Numbered from the stretch's first letter, positions 25,840-34,554 are shown. The stretch is 64,000 nucleotides of DNA from Sphingomonadales bacterium (GCA_027490095.1 JAIXYT010000018.1:1-64000), one strand, 5' to 3'. A program made the numbers and translations. Notes: generated by a model from the sequence alone, not told the origin.

Positions 25840-27294
25840 TCAGGCGGCCGAATCCATCCGCCGGTAGGGATCGAACAGGTGCGAAGGCAGGTTGATGCCG
25901 CGCGCGCTCAGATATTCCATGAACTTCGGCCGGATGCCTGTGGGCTTCAGCTCGGCGATCACATTGCCCTGCGCATCGATGCCCTGGCGATCGAAGCGGA
26001 AGATTTCCTGCAGCAGCACGGTCTCGCCTTCCATGCCCGTCACTTCGGCGAGCGAGGTGAGGCGCCGTTTGCCGTCCGACAGGCGCTCCAGCTGCAGCAC
26101 GACCTGGATGGCCGATGCGATCTGGGAGCGTGCCGCCTTCGGGCTGATTTCCAGCCCGGACATGCCGATCATCTGCTCGAGGCGCGACAGGGCATCCCGC
26201 GGCGTGTTGGCGTGCACGGTCGTCATCGAGCCGTCGTGGCCGGTGTTCATCGCCTGGAGCATGTCGAAGGCTTCGCCGCCGCGGCACTCGCCCAGCACCA
26301 CGCGGTCAGGACGCATCCGCAGCGAGTTCTTCACGAGGTCCCGCTGGTTGATCTCGCCCTTGCCCTCGATGTTCGGCGGGCGGGTTTCCAGGCGGATCAC
26401 GTGCCGCTGCTGCAGCTGGAGCTCGGCCGAATCCTCGATGGTCACGATCCGCTCGTGCGCGCCGATCGAGGCCGACATCGCGTTCAGCATGGTCGTCTTG
26501 CCCGAGCCGGTACCACCCGAGATGAGCACGTTGCGGCGCCCCTTCACGACGGCGCGGAGCGTTTCGGCGCAGGCCTCCGGCATGGCGCCGAGTGCCACCA
26601 GCTTGTCCATGTCGATCGGCGTCTTGGAGAATTTCCGGATGGTCAGGATCGGGCCGTCGACCGCCAGCGGCGGAATGATGGCGTTGACGCGGCTTCCGTC
26701 GGGAAGGCGGGCGTCGACCATGGGCGACGATTCATCGATGCGGCGGCCCATCCCGGACACGATCTTCTGGATGATCCTGAGAAGGTGCCGGTTGTCGGCA
26801 AAGCGCGCCTTGGTTTCCTCGATGCGGCCGGACCGCTCGACGAACACGATGAAGGCGGTGTTCACCATGATTTCGGTGATGCTGGCATCCTTCAGCAGCG
26901 GCTCCAGCGGCCCGAGGCCGAGGAGTTCGTCGAGGATGTCCTCCACGAGCTGCTTGCGTTCGGCAAGGTTCAGCGCGTGGTTCATTTCCTTCAGCATTTC
27001 GGAGACGATGTCGCCGATGTCGCGGCCGACCTGCTCGCGGGTCATGCTTTCCAGCGCGCCGAGGTTGATCCGGTCCAGCAGGTTCTGGTGAAGCTCGACC
27101 TTCAGGTCGGTCTTCATGTCCATCCCGCGCGCTTCGGCGGGCTGCAGCTTGGGCGTGGCCGCCGGGGCGGAAGGCTTTGCCGAAAGGCTGGCGGGCTTCG
27201 GCTCTGAACTGGCTTTCGGGGCAGCCGCGGCCGGTGCCGCCTGCGGGCCGGCAGCGGCAGCCGGCGCTGCGCCCTTCTTGCCGGGCCAGATCAT
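25840..27294 (-). CDS. cpaF: Tad secretion ATPase CpaF/TadA
   Basis: This 484-residue hexameric secretion ATPase has an Ala/Pro/Lys-rich N-terminal extension (about 1-55), a helical N domain, then Walker A GGTGSGKTT (about residues 258-266), an Asp box with EDSAELQL, Walker B VVLGECRGGEAFDML and a His box with HDGSMTTVHAN. It powers assembly, and in some systems retraction, of the Flp pilus. The start overlaps the cpaE stop (ATGA). Confidence 0.96.
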   Translation of the reverse strand: MIWPGKKGAAPAAAAGPQAAPAAAAPKASSEPKPASLSAKPSAPAATPKLQPAEARGMDMKTDLKVELHQNLLDRINLGALESMTREQVGRDIGDIVSEMLKEMNHALNLAERKQLVEDILDELLGLGPLEPLLKDASITEIMVNTAFIVFVERSGRIEETKARFADNRHLLRIIQKIVSGMGRRIDESSPMVDARLPDGSRVNAIIPPLAVDGPILTIRKFSKTPIDMDKLVALGAMPEACAETLRAVVKGRRNVLISGGTGSGKTTMLNAMSASIGAHERIVTIEDSAELQLQQRHVIRLETRPPNIEGKGEINQRDLVKNSLRMRPDRVVLGECRGGEAFDMLQAMNTGHDGSMTTVHANTPRDALSRLEQMIGMSGLEISPKAARSQIASAIQVVLQLERLSDGKRRLTSLAEVTGMEGETVLLQEIFRFDRQGIDAQGNVIAELKPTGIRPKFMEYLSARGINLPSHLFDPYRRMDSAA

Positions 27295-28556
27295 TGCGGG
27301 GCCTCGATCGCCGACAGCGTTTCGCTCAGCCTTTCGGAGAGCTGCTGCAGATCCTTCAGGATGCGGGACTTGCCGCGCACATCCTTCAGTGTGCGGCCTT
27401 CATCGTTCGCCGCGCTCATGGCGGGATAATCGTTGGCCACCTTGTGCTCGATCTTGCGCCCCAGGGCGGCTTCGGGTTCCGACAGATCGACCTTGCTGCT
27501 GAACATGCCGTACTGGACCCGGTTGGCCACCACCTGCAGCTTGTTCATCAGCCCGTTGGCATCCAGCACATCCAGCTGGCGACGGGCCTGGTAGATGCCC
27601 GGCACCGACAGGTTGGTCACCATCACGATGGCATCCGCACGCTGCAGGACGCGAACGGTCCATTCGGTCCAGACCATCGGCAGGTCCGCAAGCACCACGT
27701 CGAAGCTCTGGCTCGCCGTCCGCAGGAGCTGGTCCACGAAGTCGGTCGAGATGGCATCGATCGGCAGCATGTCCGTCGGCGCCGGGATCACCTCGAGGCC
27801 CGAGGAATGCCGGATCGCGACCGATTGCAGGAGTTCGCTGTCGAGCCGGTCCGCATTTTCCATCAGGTTGCCGACCGTCAGCGAGGGCTTCAGGTCGAGC
27901 GAGAGGGCGGCGCTGCCGAACTGCACGTCGAGGTCGACGAGGCCGACCCGGCTGGTGCCTGCCCAGATCACCCCCAGCTGGGTCGCGATCGAGGTGGTGC
28001 CGACGCCGCCCAGTGCGCCGATGAAGGCGACCAGGCGCCCCTGCCGACGCTGGACGGCCGGAGCCGTGCGGGGGGTCGCCGGCCGCGCTGCCCGGCGGGC
28101 AGGCTCGACAGCCTGCCGCAGTTCATCGGCCGTGAAGGGAATCGGCAGCACGTCCAGCGCGCCGGCGCGCAGCAGTGCACGGGTGCTGGAGACCGTCAGC
28201 CCGTCGACCGCCGCGATCACGCCCACTTCGCCGCCGGCCAGGTGCACGAGCCGGTCGAAGGCCTCCATCTGCGCCGGGTTGGCCGGGTTTATCTCGACGA
28301 CCAGGGCATCGGCTTCGCCGAGAAGCGGGCTGTTTTCCGCAATGGTCGCGATGTCGGCCAGCTGCTCGTGCAGCAGGATGCCGGCCTGCGCCAGCTGGTC
28401 CGCGTCCGGCGCCTTGCCCGCTTCGCGCGGAATCAGGATCACCTTCAAAGGTCCTCCCATCACACCACGCTCCTCGCCCTTCCGCCAGGGCAATCCGCCG
28501 GCGGGATCGCCCTTGTCAACCTGGGGTGCCTCAAGCCCGACCTGCTCGACGCCCAT
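27291..28556 (-). CDS. cpaE: Tad localisation ATPase-like protein CpaE/TadZ
   Basis: This 421-residue protein has an N-terminal receiver-like (atypical ARD) domain (about 36-145) and a MinD/ParA-like domain. The deviant P-loop is FIGALGGVGTTSIATQ, lacking the usual signature lysine, as is common for TadZ, followed by VGLVDLDVQFGSAALSLDL. CpaE/TadZ positions the Tad machine at the pole. The first ATG was chosen because it lies 2 bases from the upstream gene; a second ATG at MGGPLK is possible. Confidence 0.9.
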   Translation of the reverse strand: MGVEQVGLEAPQVDKGDPAGGLPWRKGEERGVMGGPLKVILIPREAGKAPDADQLAQAGILLHEQLADIATIAENSPLLGEADALVVEINPANPAQMEAFDRLVHLAGGEVGVIAAVDGLTVSSTRALLRAGALDVLPIPFTADELRQAVEPARRAARPATPRTAPAVQRRQGRLVAFIGALGGVGTTSIATQLGVIWAGTSRVGLVDLDVQFGSAALSLDLKPSLTVGNLMENADRLDSELLQSVAIRHSSGLEVIPAPTDMLPIDAISTDFVDQLLRTASQSFDVVLADLPMVWTEWTVRVLQRADAIVMVTNLSVPGIYQARRQLDVLDANGLMNKLQVVANRVQYGMFSSKVDLSEPEAALGRKIEHKVANDYPAMSAANDEGRTLKDVRGKSRILKDLQQLSERLSETLSAIEAPQ

Positions 28557-28558
28557 GA

Positions 28559-28885
28559 TCAGTTCCCTCCGCTTCCGGACACATCGCCCGACTTGGCAGC
28601 AGCACCCTGGCTGCCGACCGCGGAGCGCAGATCGGAGCGGATGAGCGGGCGGATCCTGTCGGTCATGTAGCGACGCACGGCAGCCGAGCTGCGCTGGCCG
28701 ACCCCGCCTTCGACAAGATCACCGGCATATTGGGGATCCATGTCGACCACCTGCGCCTCGACATTCTGCTTGACCGCGCAGCCGAAGGGTTTTTCGGCCC
28801 CTGCAGCAGCCGGCGCGGCCAGGCCTGCGGACAGGGCGAGCCCTGTCATCAGGATCGGGAGTTGGAATGTGGAACGCGTCTGCAT
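28559..28885 (-). CDS. short CpaD-like protein of Tad locus
   Basis: This 108-residue exported protein has a signal peptide ending near AAPAAAGA and a conserved block FGCAVKQNVEAQVVDMDPQ that resembles the C-terminal part of CpaD (FGCA-x-NQNxAAMVAxPxDLxRPR). CpaD is usually about 200 residues; here the N-terminal domain is absent and the tail is Gly/Ser-rich (residues 92-108). It occupies the usual cpaD slot between cpaC and cpaE. It may be a minimal CpaD that retains the part contacting the secretin. Confidence 0.65.
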   Translation of the reverse strand: MQTRSTFQLPILMTGLALSAGLAAPAAAGAEKPFGCAVKQNVEAQVVDMDPQYAGDLVEGGVGQRSSAAVRRYMTDRIRPLIRSDLRSAVGSQGAAAKSGDVSGSGGN

Positions 28886-28888
28886 GGC

Positions 28889-30325
28889 TTACCTCACAAT
28901 ATGTCCCTGGGCGCCGTCGATGCCGCCGGGAGACGGCGCTGGTGCCGAAGCCGGTGCTGTCGGGGCGCGGGGTGCTGCAACCGGGGGTTGCGTGCGCTTC
29001 TCCGTCTGCCCCAGCAGGAACAGCGCGGCAGGATTGGGCGGTGCTGCGAAATCGGTCGGCGTCACCAGCTGGTCCGGTTTCGTCGGCCGCACGATGCGCG
29101 GAGTCACGATGATCACCAGTTCCGTTTCCGCCTTGTTGAACGAGGTCGAGCGGAACAGCGTGCCGATGATCGGGATCTTGCCCAGCAGCGGGATCGCGCG
29201 GACCGTGTCGGCGAAGTCCGACTGGATGAGCCCCGCCATCGCGAAGGACTGGCCATCGCGCAGCTCGAGCGAGGTGACCGCGCGGCGGACCTTCAGGCCC
29301 GGAATGTTGAACCCGTCGAGCTCCACCGACACGTCGCGGTCGATCGAGCTGACTTCGGGCGCGACCCGCAGATTGACCATCCCGTCGGCGAGCACCGTCG
29401 GGGTGAAGGCAAGCGCCACACCGAACTGCTTGAATTCGATCTGCACCCGGCCCTGCATGTCGACGCCGGTCGGCACGGGGAATTCGCCGCCCGCCAGGAA
29501 GTTCGCCGTCTCGCCCGACAGCGCGACGAGGTTCGGGCTGGCAAGGGTGCGGACGATCCCGTCCCGCTCCAGCGCCTCGAACTGCACGTTCAGCGTCGAG
29601 CCGAACAGGTTGCTCAGGAAGCCTGCGAAGGTCTGCACCTGAACGCCCGAGCCGCCGCCGCCGACGCCGCCGTTCTGCCAGGTCGCCTGGGTGATCCCCA
29701 GCGCCTTGACGGCCCCGCGCGACATTTCCGAGACGCGGACCTCCAGCAGCACCTGCTGGGGCGAACCCACGGACATCATGTTGATGACCTTTTCGGGCGC
29801 AAAGGTTTCCGCCAGCGCCGCGATCCGCTCGGCAGCCAGCGGGCTGGAAGCCTGGCCCTGCAGGAGGATCGATTCGTTGGACAGCGACACGTTGATCGCC
29901 TCGCCGGGGAAGCTGTCGGAAATCTGCCGCTTCAGCCCGATCGTGTCCGGGCCGACGGCCACATCGACGACTGCGATCAGCCCGCCTGCGCGATCATAGA
30001 GCGCGAGGTTGGTCGAACCGGCCTTCTTGCCCAGCACGTAGACGCTGTTCGATGTGAGCGGCATCACGTCCGCGATGTCGGGGTTGCCGATCATCGCCTT
30101 CGCGAAGGCGCGGTCCAGCTTCAGGACCTGGCTCTTGTTCATCGGCACCGTCATCACCGCGCCGGCCTTCGAGTCCGACTGGGTGAAGCCCTGGGCGTCT
30201 GCCGGAGCTGCCGGCAGGACAAAGGCTGCCGCGGTTGCGAGAAGTGCGCCTGCCAGTGTCGCGATCCCCTTGGCGGAGTTGCGCACGGTGCCTTCGCCCA
30301 TCGCCATCATCTGGCGCTGTTCCAT
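28889..30325 (-). CDS. cpaC: Tad outer-membrane secretin CpaC/RcpA
   Basis: This 478-residue secretin has a signal peptide (cut near PADA), a BON/pilot N domain (LKLDRAFAKAMIGNPDIADV, SVYVLGKKAGSTNLALYD) and the secretin core, with VLLEVRVSEMSRGAVKALG, LASPNLVALSGETANFLAGGEFPVP and IPLLGKIPIIGTLFRS. A Pro/Ala-rich C-terminal tail follows. It forms the outer-membrane pore for the Flp pilus. Start chosen at the ATG with an AAAGG site; a GTG overlapping the cpaB stop by 4 bases is an alternative, 15 bases upstream. Confidence 0.94.
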   Translation of the reverse strand: MEQRQMMAMGEGTVRNSAKGIATLAGALLATAAAFVLPAAPADAQGFTQSDSKAGAVMTVPMNKSQVLKLDRAFAKAMIGNPDIADVMPLTSNSVYVLGKKAGSTNLALYDRAGGLIAVVDVAVGPDTIGLKRQISDSFPGEAINVSLSNESILLQGQASSPLAAERIAALAETFAPEKVINMMSVGSPQQVLLEVRVSEMSRGAVKALGITQATWQNGGVGGGGSGVQVQTFAGFLSNLFGSTLNVQFEALERDGIVRTLASPNLVALSGETANFLAGGEFPVPTGVDMQGRVQIEFKQFGVALAFTPTVLADGMVNLRVAPEVSSIDRDVSVELDGFNIPGLKVRRAVTSLELRDGQSFAMAGLIQSDFADTVRAIPLLGKIPIIGTLFRSTSFNKAETELVIIVTPRIVRPTKPDQLVTPTDFAAPPNPAALFLLGQTEKRTQPPVAAPRAPTAPASAPAPSPGGIDGAQGHIVR

Positions 30326-30336
30326 GTTCGAGCCTT

Positions 30337-31200
30337 TCACCGCGGCACCTGATAGACCGACGTTTCGGTACCACGCACGATCCTCACATCCACGCCGCCG
30401 GGAATCCGGGGCGGACCTGCGGGGCGCGCTGCGGAGCCGGAGCCCGCATCGGCCGGCGCGGGCGCGCCACCGGTCGCCTTCGCCGGCGGCCGCATGCCGA
30501 AGCTGTCGAAGGCGTTGACGGTCTGGAGCGGGACGCGGCTTTCATCGCCGGTCGCCCTGAGTGCCAGATGGATCTCGCCGACGCTCTGGGCCAGCGCGAT
30601 CTTCTGCGCTTCCGCGGGCGTCACTTCGATGGTTGCCGACTTCACGATCTCGGGATCGGCCTTGGACGTATCAGCGGTCTGGCCCACGGCCAGCACCCGC
30701 GCGCCCTGGACCACCATGCCGGCATAGGCGACATCGTCCTGGAACTTGCGGATCATGAAGACGTCCACCCGGTCGCCCGGCGCCAGAAAGCCGCCCGCGC
30801 CCGAGGTTTCCGAAACCGGCACGGCAACGGCCCGCATGTCGGGCCCGAGCAGGGAGGAGGAGGCGAGGCGGCCTGCGCCCCCGGTAAGTGCTGTGGCGAG
30901 GATGACCTCGCCTTCCTGGATATCGCGCAGCGCCGTCCGTTCGCCGTCTCCGACCACCGACTGCGGTTCCGCGAAGGCATCCTTGGGGAGTGCGCCGGGC
31001 CAAGGCTGGACCTTCAGGTCTGCCGGCGCGATCTTGTCGCCGAACTTCAGCGCCCTTCCGGCCACGATGACGTAGGTCTTGGGCGCTTCGGCGCGGGCGT
31101 TCTCGCCGTCGCCGCGGCTGATGACCATGCGGGCCGCCATGACGGCAAGCAGTCCCAGAAGGACCGCGCCCAGCAGCAATAGGATTGATGATCGACGCAT
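30337..31200 (-). CDS. cpaB: Flp pilus assembly protein CpaB/RcpC
   Basis: This 287-residue protein has an N-terminal TM helix (SSILLLLGAVLLGLLAVMAA) and a SAF/AFP-III domain (TYVIVAGRALKFGDKIAPADLK) followed by the RcpC domain with VSETSGAGGFLAPGDRVDVFM. The C-terminal tail is Ala/Pro-rich. CpaB sits in the periplasm between platform and secretin. It is the first gene of the long downstream Tad unit and is separated from the pilin gene by a strong hairpin. ATG at 31200 was chosen over a GTG 12 bases upstream. Confidence 0.93.
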   Translation of the reverse strand: MRRSSILLLLGAVLLGLLAVMAARMVISRGDGENARAEAPKTYVIVAGRALKFGDKIAPADLKVQPWPGALPKDAFAEPQSVVGDGERTALRDIQEGEVILATALTGGAGRLASSSLLGPDMRAVAVPVSETSGAGGFLAPGDRVDVFMIRKFQDDVAYAGMVVQGARVLAVGQTADTSKADPEIVKSATIEVTPAEAQKIALAQSVGEIHLALRATGDESRVPLQTVNAFDSFGMRPPAKATGGAPAPADAGSGSAARPAGPPRIPGGVDVRIVRGTETSVYQVPR

Positions 31201-31269
31201 GGTCCCCGACACCCTGCAGTTGACGCCCCCCTGTGTTTCTCCAGGGTTCAGGCGATCGCTTCATCCAAC

Positions 31270-31277
31270 ATGGTTAA
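31270..31277 (-). promoter_or_regulatory. CtrA-like half-site TTAACCAT upstream of cpaB
   Basis: The minus strand reads TTAACCAT at this position, 70 bases before the cpaB start. TTAACCAT is a known single-box CtrA recognition sequence in Caulobacter, where CtrA controls pilus genes. Related TTAACC boxes lie upstream of the pilin and tadE genes in this window. Binding is inferred, not shown. Confidence 0.5.
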
Positions 31278-31357
31278 CGGCGTGGGGCGACTTGAAACAG
31301 GCGCCGACCCGCCTTTCCAATGGTCTGATGAAGTCGTTGAAATCTTCCTGTCTGTCA

Positions 31358-31387
31358 CCCGGGCCCCCGGTTGAGCGGGGGCCCGGG
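31358..31387 (-). terminator. strong hairpin between flp pilin and cpaB
   Basis: A perfect 12-base stem CCCGGGCCCCCG / CGGGGGCCCGGG closes loop GTTGAG 17 bases after the pilin stop. On the minus strand it is not followed by a good T-tract, so it may be a partial terminator or an mRNA stabiliser that lets pilin mRNA outnumber the downstream cpaB message, as is common at Tad loci. Confidence 0.7.
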
Positions 31388-31404
31388 CTTCAGATCGTCG
31401 ACGT

Positions 31405-31578
31405 TTACGGAGCGGGAGCCATGGCAGTCGAAGCTGCGGTCACCCGGCCCGTGACGGCCGTACCAAGAGCGGTGAACGCACCGGCGACTGCGACGCCGAC
31501 CAGCGCGAGAACCAGGGCGTATTCAGCGGCCGACGCACCGGCCTTGTCACCCAGGAGCTTCTTCAGAAGAGTCTTCAT
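31405..31578 (-). CDS. flp: Flp-type class IVb prepilin
   Basis: This 57-residue prepilin has a short basic leader (MKTLLKKLLGDKAG), the cleavage context G^ASAAEY, with the Glu and Tyr typical of Flp pilins, and a single hydrophobic helix (ALVLALVGVAVAGAFTALG). CpaA would cut after Gly14. The mature pilin is only about 43 residues, normal for Flp. The ATG is preceded by AGAGGGAAG. It is the structural subunit of the Tad pilus and has its own promoter region of over 400 bases. Confidence 0.95.
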   Translation of the reverse strand: MKTLLKKLLGDKAGASAAEYALVLALVGVAVAGAFTALGTAVTGRVTAASTAMAPAP

Positions 31579-31803
31579 TTGCGACTTCCCTCTATTCACA
31601 TCCGGACTTCGCCGGATTTCTGACAAACCGGCCAGCGTTATTGCCGGTCCGGTCTTGAGACCCTCCTGGTCATCCGGCTGCCCGATTCAGGATCGGCGCC
31701 TTTTGTCCCGGTCTGTGTCTCTGGGCACATTGTTAACTGCGTCCATTTCGGTGTGCAAGTGAAAAAAACGCCGGAAACCCTTTGTCACAATGGACTTTTT
31801 GCA

Positions 31804-31811
31804 TTGGTTAA
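31804..31811 (-). promoter_or_regulatory. CtrA-like half-site TTAACCAA upstream of flp
   Basis: The minus strand reads TTAACCAA 226 bases before the pilin start, one base off the TTAACCAT box found upstream of cpaB. Its distance is long for direct activation unless the pilin mRNA has an extended leader. The call rests on the shared TTAACC core. Confidence 0.35.
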
Positions 31812-32140
31812 CATTGTGGCCTTCGCGCCACACCGGCCAGAGACCCGGCAATTGGGGCCATTTCGGCTCCGAAAACGCTAGATGCAGTGGTCCTCCGGGC
31901 CCTGGTGGCACCGCATCTGGAACCGGAAAAAGTCTCGCTTCGTCGCACTTTCCGCTGCCCCGGCAGCTGTCCGTCACAACCGGCCTCGGCGTGCCAGTCT
32001 AGAAGAGCGCATGATCCGTTACCTGCCCGGCACCCAATTCGGCTTTCCCGGTCTCGTTGCAGGCGCTGCGGCAGCAGACACGCGGAACCGGCAGGCCCAA
32101 GAACATCGGCGGTTACTTGGGCGTCCATTTGGAACGCAAA

Positions 32141-32170
32141 CGAGCCCCCGTGCGGGGGCACGGGGGCTCG
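32141..32170 (-). terminator. hairpin terminator after tadG
   Basis: A perfect 12-base stem CGAGCCCCCGTG / CACGGGGGCTCG closes loop CGGGGG about 53 bases after the tadG stop. On the minus strand TTTGCGTT follows, a weak U-tract, so this is probably the intrinsic terminator of the tadE-tadG unit. Confidence 0.72.
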
Positions 32171-32222
32171 AGAGGATCTGGCCGGCCGAGCGAGGCTCGC
32201 CCCGGCGATCTTGAGGGACCTG

Positions 32223-33359
32223 TCAGCCGACGAGGCGCGCGAAGCCGTCACCCAGGCGGCCCTGGCGCGGGCAGCGCATCAGGATCCGGATATCGTCATA
32301 GTCCCGGTCCGACCCGCCGAGCTCCGGCGGACGGTCTTCCCAGCCATAGTACATGAACTTGCCGGGCTCGCACGGCACGTTCGAGAAGGTGGGCGTCCGG
32401 TTGCGGCCCGTGCGAATCGGGCTGCCTGTCGTGCCGGGCGTGCACAGCGCCTGCGTGTCGCACCGGACGGTCTCCAGGATCCTCACGCTGGAGATCCCGT
32501 CGTAGAGTTCAGCGCCGCGGTCGAGCCGCGTGTCGGTATAGTGGTTGAACGTGGTGATGCTGTTGGGCGCCGGCCGGCGGCCGTTCTCCCACTCGTTCTT
32601 CGCACTGCGCAGGTTCCTGAGACGGAAGCTCAGGCTTTGTCCGTCCTGACACTCGGGCCAGACCAGCGGATCGGTCGGAACGGCGGTGATGACCCCGCCG
32701 CTGTCCGCGATGACGTCCCGGCCGGCGCGATAGTTGTTGGAAATCAGCGTCATCTGGCTCCGCCGCGATTCGGCGGAACCCGTGCCGGCGTGGTTGAAGC
32801 AATAGGCGTAGAGTTCGTTGAAGTCGTGCGCCTCGTTCGACAGGTTCGTGCTGACGGGCGGCTCGTACTGGATGTTCAGCTGGCGGGCGGCGATCGCGGT
32901 CGCCTGGATATCCGGAGCGCTCGTGAACATGTGCGCAAGGATCGTGTTCACCCGATTTCCGCGCGCGCCCGACCGAACGGCCGTCACCCGCACCGCGTTG
33001 GTATCGGGCGTCGATCCCGGTGTGAAGGTGCGGGTGTCCGGGTTCCAGATGCCGACCACGACATCCGCTGCCGTGACCACATTGCCATAGTCGGCAGGCA
33101 CGTTGTTCGCGGCGTAGCTGCGCGCGATGTCCGGCACCTCGGTCGGTCGTTCGATGACCTGCAGGCCGGCGAGCGCTGCGGAGTCGGCTGCAGCCTGCAG
33201 CTTGCCCTGCGCGTAATACCAGCTGCCGAAGTCGATCGCGAGCGCTGCCGTGCCGACCATTGCCGGCGCGGCCATGGCGGCGATCATGGCGATGGCCCCC
33301 TTGCGGTTTCGGGCGAGTGCCGTCGTGGCTTTCAGAATCCGTTCCATGGCGAATCCCAT
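32223..33359 (-). CDS. tadG: TadG-like pseudopilin/adhesin of Tad locus
   Basis: This 378-residue protein has an N-terminal TadE/G-type hydrophobic helix (RNRKGAIAMIAAMAAPAMVGTA) followed by AALAIDFGSWYYAQGKLQAAADSAALAG, the classic TadG N-terminal signature. The remaining 300 residues form an extracytoplasmic domain with several cysteines (for example YAYCFN, VWPEC, VRCDTQALC, VPCEPG) and no recognised VWA motif. An AAGGAG site supports the ATG at 33359; a second ATG 12 bases in is less well placed. It is transcribed with tadE. Confidence 0.85.
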   Translation of the reverse strand: MGFAMERILKATTALARNRKGAIAMIAAMAAPAMVGTAALAIDFGSWYYAQGKLQAAADSAALAGLQVIERPTEVPDIARSYAANNVPADYGNVVTAADVVVGIWNPDTRTFTPGSTPDTNAVRVTAVRSGARGNRVNTILAHMFTSAPDIQATAIAARQLNIQYEPPVSTNLSNEAHDFNELYAYCFNHAGTGSAESRRSQMTLISNNYRAGRDVIADSGGVITAVPTDPLVWPECQDGQSLSFRLRNLRSAKNEWENGRRPAPNSITTFNHYTDTRLDRGAELYDGISSVRILETVRCDTQALCTPGTTGSPIRTGRNRTPTFSNVPCEPGKFMYYGWEDRPPELGGSDRDYDDIRILMRCPRQGRLGDGFARLVG

Positions 33360-33414
33360 CTCCTTGTCTTTGCGGGCCCCGATTTCCGACTGCGGGCACC
33401 CGATGATTGAACCC

Positions 33415-33954
33415 TCACGGGTTGGTGACGTAGGGAAGCTCCTGCTTCATCCGAAGCTCGGTCCGAAGCTGGTGGTTGTTTGCGAGGCTGAAGAACCGGA
33501 CCGGAGTCGCAGCGCTCATCGGCATCGTGATGATGAAGGTGTAGACGTTGGTGTTCGGGCTGGCGGGTGCCGATTGCTGGATCGTCACCGTCGCCCCGGT
33601 CCGCGCCCACTCGGGCAGCCTGGTGCGAATCGCGGCCTCCGCATTGCCGACCAGCATGGTGTTGATTGCAACCTGGCGCCCGACGTCGCGGGCTGCCACC
33701 TGCATCGTGTTGTAGGTGAAGAAGGCGATGCCATATTCGAACGTGCCCATCAGCAGCCCCAGCATCACCGGGGTCACCAGGGCCATCTCCACAGCGGCAG
33801 CACCGCTGCGATTGCGGCGCAGGCGACCGAGAAGGCGGCCAGCCTTGCGAAAACCTGATGTGGCAGTCTGGGCCTCCGAAGACGCGACAGCGCCATTCGC
33901 AAGACCCGCGCAATATGCAGTGCTGCCTTGGGCAGCCTTGTTCGAAAGCGACAT
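33415..33954 (-). CDS. tadE: TadE-like pseudopilin
   Basis: This 179-residue protein contains the TadE motif RNRSGAAAVEMALVTPVMLGLL followed by FEYGIAFFTYNTMQVAARDVGRQVA. Cleavage after the Gly by CpaA would release the pseudopilin. The leader is unusually long (about 60 residues before the Gly). The ATG at 33954, with an AGGA site, was chosen; in-frame ATGs at 33969 and 33990 are possible. It is followed by tadG after 55 bases. Confidence 0.82.
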   Translation of the reverse strand: MSLSNKAAQGSTAYCAGLANGAVASSEAQTATSGFRKAGRLLGRLRRNRSGAAAVEMALVTPVMLGLLMGTFEYGIAFFTYNTMQVAARDVGRQVAINTMLVGNAEAAIRTRLPEWARTGATVTIQQSAPASPNTNVYTFIITMPMSAATPVRFFSLANNHQLRTELRMKQELPYVTNP

Positions 33955-34025
33955 AGTCCTGGCCTTCATGCCATTTATCGTTGCCGTCATACTGCATGGC
34001 TTGCGGCAAAAGATCAATACGGAAC

Positions 34026-34033
34026 AAGGTTAA
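34026..34033 (-). promoter_or_regulatory. CtrA-like half-site TTAACCTT upstream of tadE
   Basis: The minus strand reads TTAACCTT 72 bases before the chosen tadE start, nearly the same distance as the box before cpaB. A second TTAA lies close by at 34048. The core TTAACC is shared by all three Tad units. This is the weakest of the three matches. Confidence 0.3.
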
Positions 34034-34101
34034 GCAGGCTGTCCTTCGTTAACGACCGTAACGCCCCCTTCATACCGCATGCCGCATGGACCAGCCGTCT
34101 G

Positions 34102-34554
34102 CTACTCTCCCGTGGCGCGATTCGCAGCGTCCGCCGGCCGTCGCCGAAGCGCCAGGCCGAGGAATCCGAACCCGGCAACCAGCATCACCCAGGTGTCAGG
34201 CTGGGGAATGCCGGGAAAGACAGGAACGGGCGCCGGCTGGACATCGGGGCCGAAACCGCCACCGCCGCCGCCGCCAAAGCCGCCGCCCGGGCCGCCGCCA
34301 CCGATCACCGGCTGGCCGAACACCGACTCGGTGGTCTGCAACGGGGCGAGGCTGTCGATCCCCGGCCCCAGCGGCGCGATCGTGGGGCACTCCTCGATCC
34401 GGGCTGCCTGCATGCTCCGCTGAACGGCCTTCTGGACCTTCGGCTTCTGCGGCGTGCCGCGCGCCTTGCTGATCGCAGGCTTCGCCTTCTGCACAGCCAC
34501 AACCGAGCTTGCACCCATCCCCCCTGCGAGCAACAGCGCGCAGAATTCCTTCAT
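34102..34554 (-). CDS. PEP-CTERM-like exported protein
   Basis: This 150-residue protein has a short signal peptide (MKEFCALLLAGGMGASSVVA), a middle with a run of glycines near residues 95-110, and a C-terminal sorting-type tail: PQPDTW, a hydrophobic stretch VMLVAGFGFLGLAL, then RRR. This is the sphingomonad PEP-CTERM pattern with PEP varied to PQP. Such tails are cut by exosortase and linked to exopolysaccharide production. No exosortase is in the window. The region upstream (34555-34802) is A/T-rich and may hold its promoter. Confidence 0.72.
   Translation of the reverse strand: MKEFCALLLAGGMGASSVVAVQKAKPAISKARGTPQKPKVQKAVQRSMQAARIEECPTIAPLGPGIDSLAPLQTTESVFGQPVIGGGGPGGGFGGGGGGGFGPDVQPAPVPVFPGIPQPDTWVMLVAGFGFLGLALRRRPADAANRATGE

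Larger units (their letters stand above)
31579..32222. other. 644-base intergenic region: flp promoter side and tadG 3' hairpin
   Basis: No convincing gene is present; open frames here have atypical composition. The part nearest the pilin gene (31735-31815) is the most A/T-rich stretch of the area, with a run of seven A residues at 31762-31768, GTTAAC at 31732-31737 and a TTAACCAA box on the minus strand at 31804-31811, so the pilin promoter is probably here. The far end contains the 12-base-stem hairpin after tadG. The section 31850-32130 holds nothing I can assign. Confidence 0.55.

Noticed and set aside
31687-32214. Short open frames on both strands in the gap between the pilin gene and tadG
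   Set aside because: They are rich in Trp, Arg and Pro with no family features and no ribosome sites. The region looks like promoter plus terminator DNA.
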